A stretch of 21,620 nt of DNA from the NCBI GenBank assembly GCA_900542565.1, contig UQOC01000036.1, positions 1 through 21,620 of the forward strand, given 5' to 3'. Both the position numbers and the translations under genes were made by a program. This DNA is from an uncultured Eubacteriales bacterium (lineage in GTDB: Bacteria > Bacillota > Clostridia > Peptostreptococcales > Anaerovoracaceae). Within the stretch, counting starts at the first letter, position 1, and each line of letters starts with the position of its first letter. The notes under the pieces are model-generated. The model ran no database searches and was not told the origin of the DNA. It saw only the letters and a program-made list of their open reading frames with translations. Positions 15,944 to 21,197 of the stretch are shown piece by piece.

Positions 15944-15975
15944 AAAATCAAAAAATTTTTAAAAAATCAAAAAAT
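15944..15975. repeat. 13-bp AT-rich direct repeat downstream of ligA
   Basis: AAAATCAAAAAAT occurs at 15944-15956 and exactly again at 15963-15975, separated by TTTTAA. A 7-bp hairpin TTTTGAT-AAA-ATCAAAA (15937-15953) overlaps the first copy. Runs of A facing runs of T are the preferred targets of Tn916/Tn1549-type integrases, so this may belong to the insertion site. Low complexity alone could also explain it. Confidence 0.4.
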
Positions 15976-16012
15976 GTTGTTAAGAATTTTTACCTGGGGG
16001 GGGGTATACGAG

Positions 16013-16047
16013 CGCGATCGTTCAAATTGCAATGATCGCGTTTTTTT
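16013..16047 (+). terminator. Intrinsic terminator, probably for pcrA-ligA
   Basis: CGCGATCGTT (16013-16022) pairs with AATGATCGCG (16031-16040; one G-T) around loop CAAATTGC, followed by T7 (16041-16047). It is the first strong terminator after the ligA stop, 87 nt downstream. A G9 tract (15996-16004) lies just before it. Confidence 0.85.
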
Positions 16048-16053
16048 GTTGAG

Positions 16054-16069
16054 TGGCACGCTTTTTGCT
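16054..16069 (+). promoter_or_regulatory. Sigma-54 (-24/-12) promoter, exact consensus match
   Basis: TGGCACG (16054-16060), N4, TTGCT (16065-16069), with the invariant GG and GC exactly 10 nt apart. The start would be near 16081. The same region also offers an overlapping, weaker sigma-A candidate: TTGAGT (16049-16054), 17 nt, TATATA (16072-16077). No gene follows closely; the next coding sequence starts at 16517 behind two terminator-like hairpins. It may be a chromosomal promoter cut off from its gene by the insertion, or may drive a non-coding transcript. Confidence 0.6.
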
Positions 16070-16242
16070 ACTATATAGTATCAAGCACTTATATTTAAAT
16101 GATAATTACCCCTTTGAGATTTCACCACCTTCCGAGAGGTGTTGTTGGGTGTTATTAAAGCCCCGGAAACCCTTGAAAATACGCCAATTTATCCATGCGA
16201 AGGCGTTATAGGCTGTTATCGAACATTACCGCATTTTTATGG

Positions 16243-16262
16243 CCTCACGGACGCTCGTGAGG
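16243..16262 (+). other. Hairpin in the leader region
   Basis: CCTCACG (16243-16249) pairs with CGTGAGG (16256-16262) around a 6-nt loop. It is followed by GGAAAAATT without a T-run, so it is not a terminator. First of several inverted repeats in the non-coding stretch 16243-16442. Confidence 0.4.
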
Positions 16263-16280
16263 GAAAAATTAAGGGCAAAA

Positions 16281-16442
16281 CACAGGGAACGACAAGAGAA
16301 TGAAGTGGCAAAGAGAACTGTCGTGATGTGTGCCAGGCTCCGCCGGAGCCTTCCCCTGTGTGAAGCCGGACAACTGAATATAGCGGCTCTTGTGAGCCGA
16401 TGGATTGACGGACATTAGTGTTTCTGCTGATGTCCGTTTTTC
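16281..16442 (+). ncRNA. Candidate structured RNA ending in an intrinsic terminator
   Basis: Nested inverted repeats fit a multi-branched fold. Closing stem CACAGGGAA (16281-16289) with TTCCCCTGTG (16351-16360, one bulge); inside it ACGACA (16289-16294) with TGTCGT (16319-16324) and AGGCTCC (16335-16341) with GGAGCCT (16345-16351). Then follow hairpin CGGCTC-TTGT-GAGCCG (16384-16399) and terminator ACGGACAT (16408-16415) / ATGTCCGT (16430-16437) with T5. No plausible reading frame occupies this stretch. I do not recognise the family. It could be a regulatory leader, an antisense or attenuator RNA of the element, or recombination-site DNA with inverted repeats. Confidence 0.4.
16408..16441 (+). 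terminator. Intrinsic terminator in the leader region
   Basis: A perfect 8-bp stem, ACGGACAT (16408-16415) with ATGTCCGT (16430-16437), a 14-nt loop, and a run of five T (16437-16441). It would stop transcripts entering from the left before the parB-like gene. Confidence 0.7.
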
Positions 16443-16462
16443 TATGCCTAAAATTAGATGCG

Positions 16463-16492
16463 AAAGGAGGTTCCGGGCTGGGCCTCCTTTTT
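16463..16492 (+). terminator. Terminator-like hairpin before the parB-like gene
   Basis: AAAGGAGG (16463-16470) pairs with CCTCCTTT (16483-16490), followed by TT and G. It is the second terminator-like hairpin within 90 nt. The left arm is itself a ribosome-binding-site sequence with no start codon in range, so it may be the relic of a lost start or part of an attenuator. The functional ribosome site for parB is the separate GGAGGTGA at 16503-16510. Confidence 0.55.
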
Positions 16493-16516
16493 GTGTCTCA
16501 ATGGAGGTGAGAAGCA

Positions 16517-17434
16517 TTGAGCGACAAGCCCGCGTCACCTGCCAGGGGACGAAAGAAAACCGCCCCGCCTGCCCAGCAGCCACCCCAGGAAGAAGTGGTG
16601 GTCCGCCTGCCGCTGACCGACCTTCACCCATTCCCGGACCATCCTTTTCAGGTGCGGGACGATGAGGAAATGCGGGAGACAATCCAGAGCGTCAAAGAGT
16701 ATGGCGTGATTGTCCCTGCCATCGTGCGGCCCCGCGAGGAAGGCGGCTATGAGATCGTAGCCGGACACCGGCGCAAATACGCCTGTGAGCAGGCCGGTCT
16801 GGACACGATGCCGGTCCTGATCCGCAACCTGGACCGGGACGCCGCCACCATCATCATGGTGGACAGCAACCTTCAGCGGGAGAACATCCTGCCCAGCGAA
16901 AGGGCCAAGGCATACAAGATGAAGCTGGAGGCCATCAAGCGGCAGGGCGCACGAAACGATTTGACTTCGCCGAAAATTTCGGCGAAGTTGAGAAGTGATG
17001 ATGAAATCGGCCAGCAGATGGGGGTCAGCGGCGATACCGTCCGCAACTATATTTCCCTGACGAACCTGGTCCCGGAGCTGATGCAGATGGTGGATGATGG
17101 CAAGATTGCACTTTCACCCGCTTATCAGATTGCGGCTCTCAAGCCGGAGGAACAGCAGATACTCGTCACCACGATAGACTATGAGCAGGCCACCCCGTCA
17201 CTCTCCCAGGCCCAGCGGATGAAGAAATTCAGCCAGGCCGGGCGGCTCAATGAGGACAGTATGCTGGCAATCATGTCCGAGGAAAAGAAGCCGGAGAAAT
17301 TCAGCCTGACTTTGGACGGGGACCGCATACGCAAGTATTTTCCAAAATCCTATACGCCCCTGCAAATGGAGAACACCATCATCAAGCTGCTTGAGGCATG
17401 GCAGAAGAAACGCCAGCGCAGCCAGGAGCGATAA
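16517..17434 (+). CDS. parB: ParB/RepB/Spo0J family partition-like protein
   Basis: 305 residues. An N-terminal ParB nuclease/CTPase domain (about 25-125) holds the GHRRKYA box (G83-A89) and DSNLQREN. The helix-turn-helix DNA-binding region follows (about 160-205: DEIGQQMGVSGDTVRNYISL). Start TTG 16517 is chosen because the near-perfect ribosome site GGAGGTGA (16503-16510) lies 6 nt before it, and upstream in-frame sequence is non-coding. ParB proteins bind a centromere-like site and normally pair with a ParA ATPase. No parA is in the window. In ICEs of this class ParB-like proteins are thought to stabilise the excised circle or act as regulators. A 25-bp palindrome lies inside the gene (16964-16988). 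Confidence 0.9.
   Translation: MSDKPASPARGRKKTAPPAQQPPQEEVVVRLPLTDLHPFPDHPFQVRDDEEMRETIQSVKEYGVIVPAIVRPREEGGYEIVAGHRRKYACEQAGLDTMPVLIRNLDRDAATIIMVDSNLQRENILPSERAKAYKMKLEAIKRQGARNDLTSPKISAKLRSDDEIGQQMGVSGDTVRNYISLTNLVPELMQMVDDGKIALSPAYQIAALKPEEQQILVTTIDYEQATPSLSQAQRMKKFSQAGRLNEDSMLAIMSEEKKPEKFSLTLDGDRIRKYFPKSYTPLQMENTIIKLLEAWQKKRQRSQER
16964..16988. repeat. 25-bp perfect palindrome inside parB
   Basis: Twelve bases (ACTTCGCCGAAA) and their exact reverse complement flank one central A. The palindrome encodes residues 150-157 (TSPKISAK), just before the helix-turn-helix. It does not match the Spo0J parS consensus (TGTTNCACGTGAAACA). B. subtilis has a parS inside spo0J, so an intragenic centromere for this ParB is a reasonable guess. 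A hairpin in mRNA or a recombination relic are alternatives. Confidence 0.5.
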
Positions 17435-17502
17435 AACCGAATACACTTAACCCGCCGGACAATCCATTTGCCCGGCCTTTTCATTTTCACAAGGAGGTAT
17501 CC

Positions 17503-18111
17503 ATGTATATCAACACTTTCAAATACACACCGGCAGATGTAGACTGCAAACTTTGCACCGAGTATGTCAAGAAATTTGGCTGCACCGCCTGCGGCTGCCC
17601 CTGGATGGCCGAGCGCATCGAGGCGGGCGTTGTGGGCTATGCAGAGGTGGTCCGGCAGATGTTTCCCCACGATAAGCGCCTGATGGCCCGCCTGGAACCG
17701 CTGATCCGGGATTTCCCCGGTATGCTCTGGCAGGATGAGCGCCACCGGCAGCGCATGGAGGGTGTGAAAATCCACCTGGGCCACAGCAAACGCCGGGACA
17801 CGCCTGCTTTCTTTGCGGTCATGTTCCTGTTCACTTCCGATGAGGACATTTACCGCCGCGCCGGAAACTGCCTGTGCAGGCGGGGCGCGGAGTTCGACTA
17901 TGCAAGCCTCCATGAGATTTCTCCCCACGATTACACCCTCTATATCGCTGCGCGGGGCATCTATACCAACGCGGGAGGACTGACAACCCGTGACCTGGCG
18001 GATGCCGAGGTTGTGGACGCTGCGGCGCTCCGCATGATCGTGAACGCCCTGCTCATCGCCCGGTATGGCTGTGCGGTCCTGGATATTCACGAAAGGGGGC
18101 GCAAGGCATGA
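17503..18111 (+). CDS. Conserved ICE protein of unknown function, Cys-rich N-terminus
   Basis: 202 residues, not recognised beyond its occurrence in this type of element. The N-terminus carries five cysteines, C15-x2-C18-x8-C27-x2-C30-x-C32, spaced like a zinc or iron-sulfur site. The rest is mixed alpha/beta, with IHLGHSKRRDTPAFFAVMFLFTSD and a C-terminal helix-rich part. No signal peptide or clear membrane span. I start at ATG 17503 behind AAGGAGG (17491-17497); the frame is open back to 17398, but that part overlaps parB. A weak hairpin GCCGG/CCGGC (17454-17476) lies in the gap after parB. It overlaps the next gene by 4 nt (ATGA), so the two are coupled. Confidence 0.75.
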   Translation: MYINTFKYTPADVDCKLCTEYVKKFGCTACGCPWMAERIEAGVVGYAEVVRQMFPHDKRLMARLEPLIRDFPGMLWQDERHRQRMEGVKIHLGHSKRRDTPAFFAVMFLFTSDEDIYRRAGNCLCRRGAEFDYASLHEISPHDYTLYIAARGIYTNAGGLTTRDLADAEVVDAAALRMIVNALLIARYGCAVLDIHERGRKA

Positions 18112-18377
18112 AACCTCTGCATCTCCCGCTGGAAGGCCACGACCTGCTGGCTGTGGAACGGTTCAAGGACGATACCCGGCACATGGCGGAATTTCTCATC
18201 CTGTCCACCCACTGCCCCCTGGGGCGCAGGGGCCAGTATAAGCGGCTGTTTCTGACCGAGGACGAGTATGCCCGGATGCGGTCCCTGGAACGCCAGGGCC
18301 AGCTTCAGATCCGCCGCCACGCTGCAATCATCGAGGGGCATATCCTGCCCGACAAACCCAAAAAACGCCGCCATTGA
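18108..18377 (+). CDS. Small conserved ICE protein, unknown function
   Basis: 89 residues, basic at the C-terminus (PDKPKKRRH), beginning MKPLHLPLEGHDLLAVERFK. It has no recognisable catalytic motif or membrane segment. Its ATG overlaps the stop of the preceding gene in ATGA, a sign of translational coupling, and codon use matches the rest of the element, so I take it as real despite its size. The charged C-terminus and the run LTEDEYARMRSLERQGQLQIRRHAAI suggest a small nucleic-acid- or protein-binding factor, but that is a guess. Confidence 0.7.
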   Translation: MKPLHLPLEGHDLLAVERFKDDTRHMAEFLILSTHCPLGRRGQYKRLFLTEDEYARMRSLERQGQLQIRRHAAIIEGHILPDKPKKRRH

Positions 18378-18407
18378 TGGCAGGCTCACCCATAGGAGGA
18401 TTTAAGT

Positions 18408-18914
18408 ATGGACGCTTATGAAGCATTGAAAGAAACCTTTGACGATCTGTTTCAGCAGGCGGTGGAGGAAGGCTGCTACACCGAGGACGAGGCCGCCGAG
18501 CTGGTGGAAAGCCTGGACATTTACAGTCTGTTGCAGGTGGTCCGCCACAATGCCACAACGGTGTATTCCTACATCACCCAGGGTAGGCAGGAACGGTCCT
18601 TCAACTACCGGGGCGAGGACCTGTTCCGCCAGAAGGCCACCCTGCTGTGTGAGGAAACCGACCAGGTGACAATGGAGATCGTGGTTGCTACCCGCACCTT
18701 GGAGCTGTGGCTCCTGGAAGATATGTCCCTGGCCGTTGTCTCCTGCGTGAGCGTGAACTACGACCATGACGGTTACATCACGCAGTACCGCACCATCAAG
18801 GATACGCCGGTCATGGACAGCGAGCTGTGCCTGGACCTGGGTGAGCTTGTGGAGGACTTAAACGGGCTGTGCGGCCCGGTGTATGAACATACCCAGCCGG
18901 TCTATGAACCGTAA
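18408..18914 (+). CDS. Conserved ICE protein of unknown function, acidic
   Basis: 168 residues, strongly acidic, beginning MDAYEALKETFDDLFQQAVEEG. ATG 18408 lies 8 nt behind AGGAGG (18394-18399). The N-terminal half is predicted helical (EDEAAELVESLDIYSLLQVVRHN); the central part has strand-like stretches (TMEIVVATRTLELWLLEDMSLAVVSCVSV). No known domain recognised. It lies between the small basic protein and the replication-initiator-like gene. The high acidity would suit a DNA-mimic or partner-binding protein, but nothing in the sequence shows that. A GC-rich hairpin (18922-18948) follows it. Confidence 0.7.
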   Translation: MDAYEALKETFDDLFQQAVEEGCYTEDEAAELVESLDIYSLLQVVRHNATTVYSYITQGRQERSFNYRGEDLFRQKATLLCEETDQVTMEIVVATRTLELWLLEDMSLAVVSCVSVNYDHDGYITQYRTIKDTPVMDSELCLDLGELVEDLNGLCGPVYEHTQPVYEP

Positions 18915-18921
18915 CCAGTAA

Positions 18922-18953
18922 GGCGGCTGGCCCCAGGGCCGGGCCGCCCTTTC
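18922..18953 (+). terminator. Terminator-like hairpin between ICE genes
   Basis: GGCGGC (18922-18927) pairs with GCCGCC (18943-18948), with an inner GGCCC/GGGCC stem, followed by CTTTC. The short T-run makes it a weak or partial terminator, lying directly before the ribosome site of the next gene. Confidence 0.45.
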
Positions 18954-18971
18954 AGAATGGGAGTGATGAAT

Positions 18972-19853
18972 ATGGCAGTTTTTCGCGTAGAGCGCACACG
19001 GGACTACACCGTGATGAGCAACTACCACTTGAAAGATACCGGCCTGACCCTGAAAGCCAAGGGGCTTCTCTCCATGATGCTCTCCCTGCCGGATGAGTGG
19101 AATTACACCACGCGGGGCCTGGCCTCCATCTGCAAGGAAAGCGTGGAGACGATTGGCAAGACCCTCCGGGAGCTGGAAAGCGCGGGGTATCTGACCCGCA
19201 GGCAGCTCCGGGGCAAGAATGGCCGGATCACCGATACCGAGTACACCATCTTTGAGAAGCCGGTCAAGCCCCAGCCGGAACCGGCACCGCCAGATACGGC
19301 TTCACCAGGTACGGAAAACCCGGATATGGTAAATCCAGATATGGAAACACCAGATATGGCTGTACCAGATACGGAAAACCCGCCGCAATTAAATACTAAG
19401 AAATCAAATATCCAAAAATCAAATACTCATGGATCAAATACTCATTCATTCTTTCCTTCTGCACCTGCGGCGGCAGAGACGGACGGACAGACGGAAGTGA
19501 TGGAGAAACGAGAAGAAATCAGGGATCAGATTGAGTACGAGCATATCTGCAATTCCCTGAACCGGGAACAGATAGACGAGTTCGTGGAAATCATGCTGGA
19601 AGTGGCGCTGACCAAAAGCCCCACCATCAAGATTGGGCGGGATGCGGAATACCCCACCGCTTTTGTTCAGCAGCGGTTTGCGAAGATCACCTGTTCCCAT
19701 ATCGAAAAAGTGCTGGACGGTATCCACGAAAACACCACCCGCGTCTGGAACACCAAGGCATATCTGATGGCGGCGCTGTTCAATGCACCGTCCTCTCTGG
19801 ACAACCACTACACGATGCTGGTCAATCACGACCTTTACGGAGGCGGCTCATAA
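18972..19853 (+). CDS. Replication initiator A-like helix-turn-helix protein of the ICE
   Basis: 293 residues in two parts. The N-terminal winged-helix domain of replication initiator protein A (about 1-95: MAVFRVERTRDYTVMSNYHL … LKAKGLLSMMLSLPDEWNYTTRGLASIC … ETIGKTLRELESAGYL) is of the type found in Tn1549-class elements and RepA_N plasmids. A C-terminal helical domain (about 185-293) ends in TKAYLMAALFNAP. The linker is low-complexity, built of two runs of 5-residue repeats. I choose ATG 18972 because GGGAGTG (18959-18965) is its ribosome site; ATG 18957 lies upstream of that site. It probably helps replicate the excised circular element, or regulates transfer genes. Its stop sits in a terminator-like hairpin. 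Confidence 0.85.
   Translation: MAVFRVERTRDYTVMSNYHLKDTGLTLKAKGLLSMMLSLPDEWNYTTRGLASICKESVETIGKTLRELESAGYLTRRQLRGKNGRITDTEYTIFEKPVKPQPEPAPPDTASPGTENPDMVNPDMETPDMAVPDTENPPQLNTKKSNIQKSNTHGSNTHSFFPSAPAAAETDGQTEVMEKREEIRDQIEYEHICNSLNREQIDEFVEIMLEVALTKSPTIKIGRDAEYPTAFVQQRFAKITCSHIEKVLDGIHENTTRVWNTKAYLMAALFNAPSSLDNHYTMLVNHDLYGGGS
19290..19379 (+). repeat. Six tandem 15-bp repeats in the initiator linker
   Basis: Six in-frame 15-bp units encode P-D/G-T/M-x-x five times over plus one: PDTAS, PGTEN, PDMVN, PDMET, PDMAV, PDTEN. Units differ by a few bases, so the array is old or selected at protein level. Copy-number variation would lengthen or shorten the linker without a frameshift. Confidence 0.75.
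19401..19445 (+). repeat. Three tandem 15-bp repeats (KSNIQ/KSNTH/GSNTH)
   Basis: Second, unrelated 15-bp array in the same linker, with units AAATCAAATATCCAA, AAATCAAATACTCAT and GGATCAAATACTCAT. The unit is AT-rich in contrast to the surrounding gene, and is in frame. Confidence 0.7.
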
Positions 19854-19865
19854 GGGCCGCCTTTT
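19841..19865 (+). terminator. Terminator-like hairpin spanning the initiator stop codon
   Basis: AGGCGGC (19841-19847) pairs with GCCGCCT (19856-19862), followed by TTT. The loop contains the TAA stop of the initiator gene. It is a credible weak intrinsic terminator or attenuator ahead of the next gene's AAAGGAG site. Confidence 0.55.
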
Positions 19866-19899
19866 CTGCACCCCGGACATGGGGAGAAAGGAGTTTTGC

Positions 19900-20256
19900 A
19901 TGAAACGCCCGCTTGCGTATATCACCGCCCATTGGGGCGACAACGAGTTTGAGAACACCGAAAACGCCGCCAAATACTGCCGCCTGGTCTACGAGGCCGG
20001 ATTTTCGCCGATCTGCCCGCTTCTGTTCCTGCCGCTGTTTTTGAAGGACAGCATCCCCCAGGAGCATAAGGACGGGATCGACATGGCACGCGACTATCTC
20101 CGCCGCGCTTCTGTGCTGGTGGTCTGTGGCGGTACGGTGGATGAGGCCATGAAGAATGACATTGCCGTGGCCGAGCGGCTGCGGATCACCGCCACCACTC
20201 TGGACGGTATTTTGACGGTTAAAGGCCAGGGCCGCGAGGAAGGGGGTGGAAAATGA
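19900..20256 (+). CDS. Deoxyribosyltransferase-like (DUF4406-type) protein
   Basis: 118 residues. The layout resembles the nucleoside 2-deoxyribosyltransferase superfamily: a first strand with KRPLAYITAHWG, NTENAAKYCRLVYEAGFSPICPLLF (helix then strand), and a final strand-turn-helix VVCGGTVDEAMKNDIAVAERL. Members of this superfamily bind nucleosides, nucleotides or NAD-like ligands; the exact substrate here is not readable. I start at ATG 19900 behind AAAGGAG (19888-19894). The frame is open further upstream, but that part overlaps the initiator gene. Its stop overlaps the next start (ATGA). As ICE cargo it may act on nucleotides or in defence, which is inference. Confidence 0.7.
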   Translation: MKRPLAYITAHWGDNEFENTENAAKYCRLVYEAGFSPICPLLFLPLFLKDSIPQEHKDGIDMARDYLRRASVLVVCGGTVDEAMKNDIAVAERLRITATTLDGILTVKGQGREEGGGK

Positions 20257-20618
20257 TGGAGCTGAACCACACAGAACAGATGGCGCTCTTTGAGGGACTG
20301 ATGGATGCGGAATACCGAAAGCTCAAGCCACAGTTCCCGCGATGCCGGTTTAAGAAAGAGTTTTTTCCGGAAGGGATTTATCTGCACATCCAGAACGGCA
20401 GGCGGCACTGTGATGTGGAGGTCGGCACTGGCATCCACATCAACTGCTGGCGGAATGAGCGGTATGGCCGGGACGATGACTTGTGCAGTTGGAGCTATAA
20501 TCCGCCGAAGGACGATCAGGTGGCAGAGCTTTCCCGGTATCTGCAAGAGGTTCATTTCCCCCTGCTGGAACAGCCGGAGCGCCGCTCTGATGAGCTGTTC
20601 CCAGCCATCTGGGAGTAA
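20253..20618 (+). CDS. Hypothetical ICE protein
   Basis: 121 residues, not recognised. It begins MMELNHTEQMALFEGLMDAEY and has a soluble alpha/beta look, with several aromatic-rich stretches (CSWSYNPPKDDQ, HINCWRNERYG). Starts ATG 20253 and ATG 20256 are both possible behind GGAAGGGGGTGG; the first overlaps the preceding stop as ATGA, pointing to coupling. Codon use matches the element. The following 84-nt gap (20619-20702) holds only a small hairpin CCGTCT/AGACGG (20648-20673) and no credible gene. Confidence 0.65.
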   Translation: MMELNHTEQMALFEGLMDAEYRKLKPQFPRCRFKKEFFPEGIYLHIQNGRRHCDVEVGTGIHINCWRNERYGRDDDLCSWSYNPPKDDQVAELSRYLQEVHFPLLEQPERRSDELFPAIWE

Positions 20619-20711
20619 TCGGCTATGCGGACACGATACCTGCTCCGCCGTCTGGTGGTCCCGCCTTAGACGGGGCCGCCGCTTTCATCCTGACAGAAGG
20701 GAGTGATTTTG

Positions 20712-21197
20712 ATGCAGGAAGAAGTGGAAAACAGGACATTGACGCTGACGGTCAATGCCACCAAGTTCACCGGGCGGGTCCTGAAAGCGGCGCTTTCCAA
20801 GTACCTGGCCCACCGCAAGAACAAGAAGCTGCAAAAGAGCCGGGACAGCCCGGACGATGTAAAGCCATACGGCAAGGTCAGCATGGAGGACCTGAAAAAG
20901 CAGTACGGCGACATGAAGGAGATCGACCTGCAAGACAAGGGGCTTCGGAGTTTTGACCGGATTGCCCGCGAGTACAAGGTCCAGTATGCGGTCTATAAAA
21001 CGGCAAAAGGCCAGTATCAGATTTTCTTCAAGGCTCCCAGCGAGGCGAGTATGAACGCCGCCTTCCAGAAGTATTCCAAGAACCGGCTGAAAAAGGAGCA
21101 GCGCCGGGAGTCGGTGCTGGGTAAGCTCAAGAAGTTCAAGGAGCTGGTGAAAGCCCCGGTCCCGAACCGTGAGAAACGGAGGGAACAGGAACGATGA
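20712..21197 (+). CDS. PcfB-like (DUF3801) relaxosome-associated protein
   Basis: 161 residues, very basic at both ends. It matches the PcfB family of conjugative plasmids and ICEs in Bacillota: an N-terminal LTVNATKFTGRVLKAALSKYLA, then GKVSMEDLKKQY, and IDLQDKGLRSFDRIAREYKVQYAVYK … YQIFFKAPSEASMNAAFQKY. In pCF10, PcfB binds the relaxosome and the coupling protein PcfC. Here the next gene is a PcfC/VirD4-like coupling protein, overlapping by 4 nt. I start at ATG 20712, 8 nt after GGGAG (20699-20703). GTG 20703 lies inside the ribosome site. Confidence 0.85.
   Translation: MQEEVENRTLTLTVNATKFTGRVLKAALSKYLAHRKNKKLQKSRDSPDDVKPYGKVSMEDLKKQYGDMKEIDLQDKGLRSFDRIAREYKVQYAVYKTAKGQYQIFFKAPSEASMNAAFQKYSKNRLKKEQRRESVLGKLKKFKELVKAPVPNREKRREQER

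Noticed and set aside
15926..16516. tRNA gene as the ICE attachment site
   Set aside because: I looked for cloverleaf arms and a conserved T-loop sequence (GTTCRANYC) and saw no consistent tRNA.
16269..16682. Minus-strand frame of 137 codons across the leader and parB start
   Set aside because: No ribosome site, low-complexity translation, and it covers terminator stems and the parB N-terminus.
16964..16988. Canonical parS site
   Set aside because: The palindrome shares no core with TGTTNCACGTGAAACA. It is recorded only as a possible divergent site.
17350..18090. Minus-strand open frame (246 codons) opposite the parB end and the Cys-rich gene
   Set aside because: It overlaps two plus-strand genes with good ribosome sites and operon-like overlaps. 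Long antisense frames are common in GC-rich DNA.
19290..19445. CRISPR-like array
   Set aside because: Units are 15 bp, contiguous without spacers, and encode in-frame peptide repeats.
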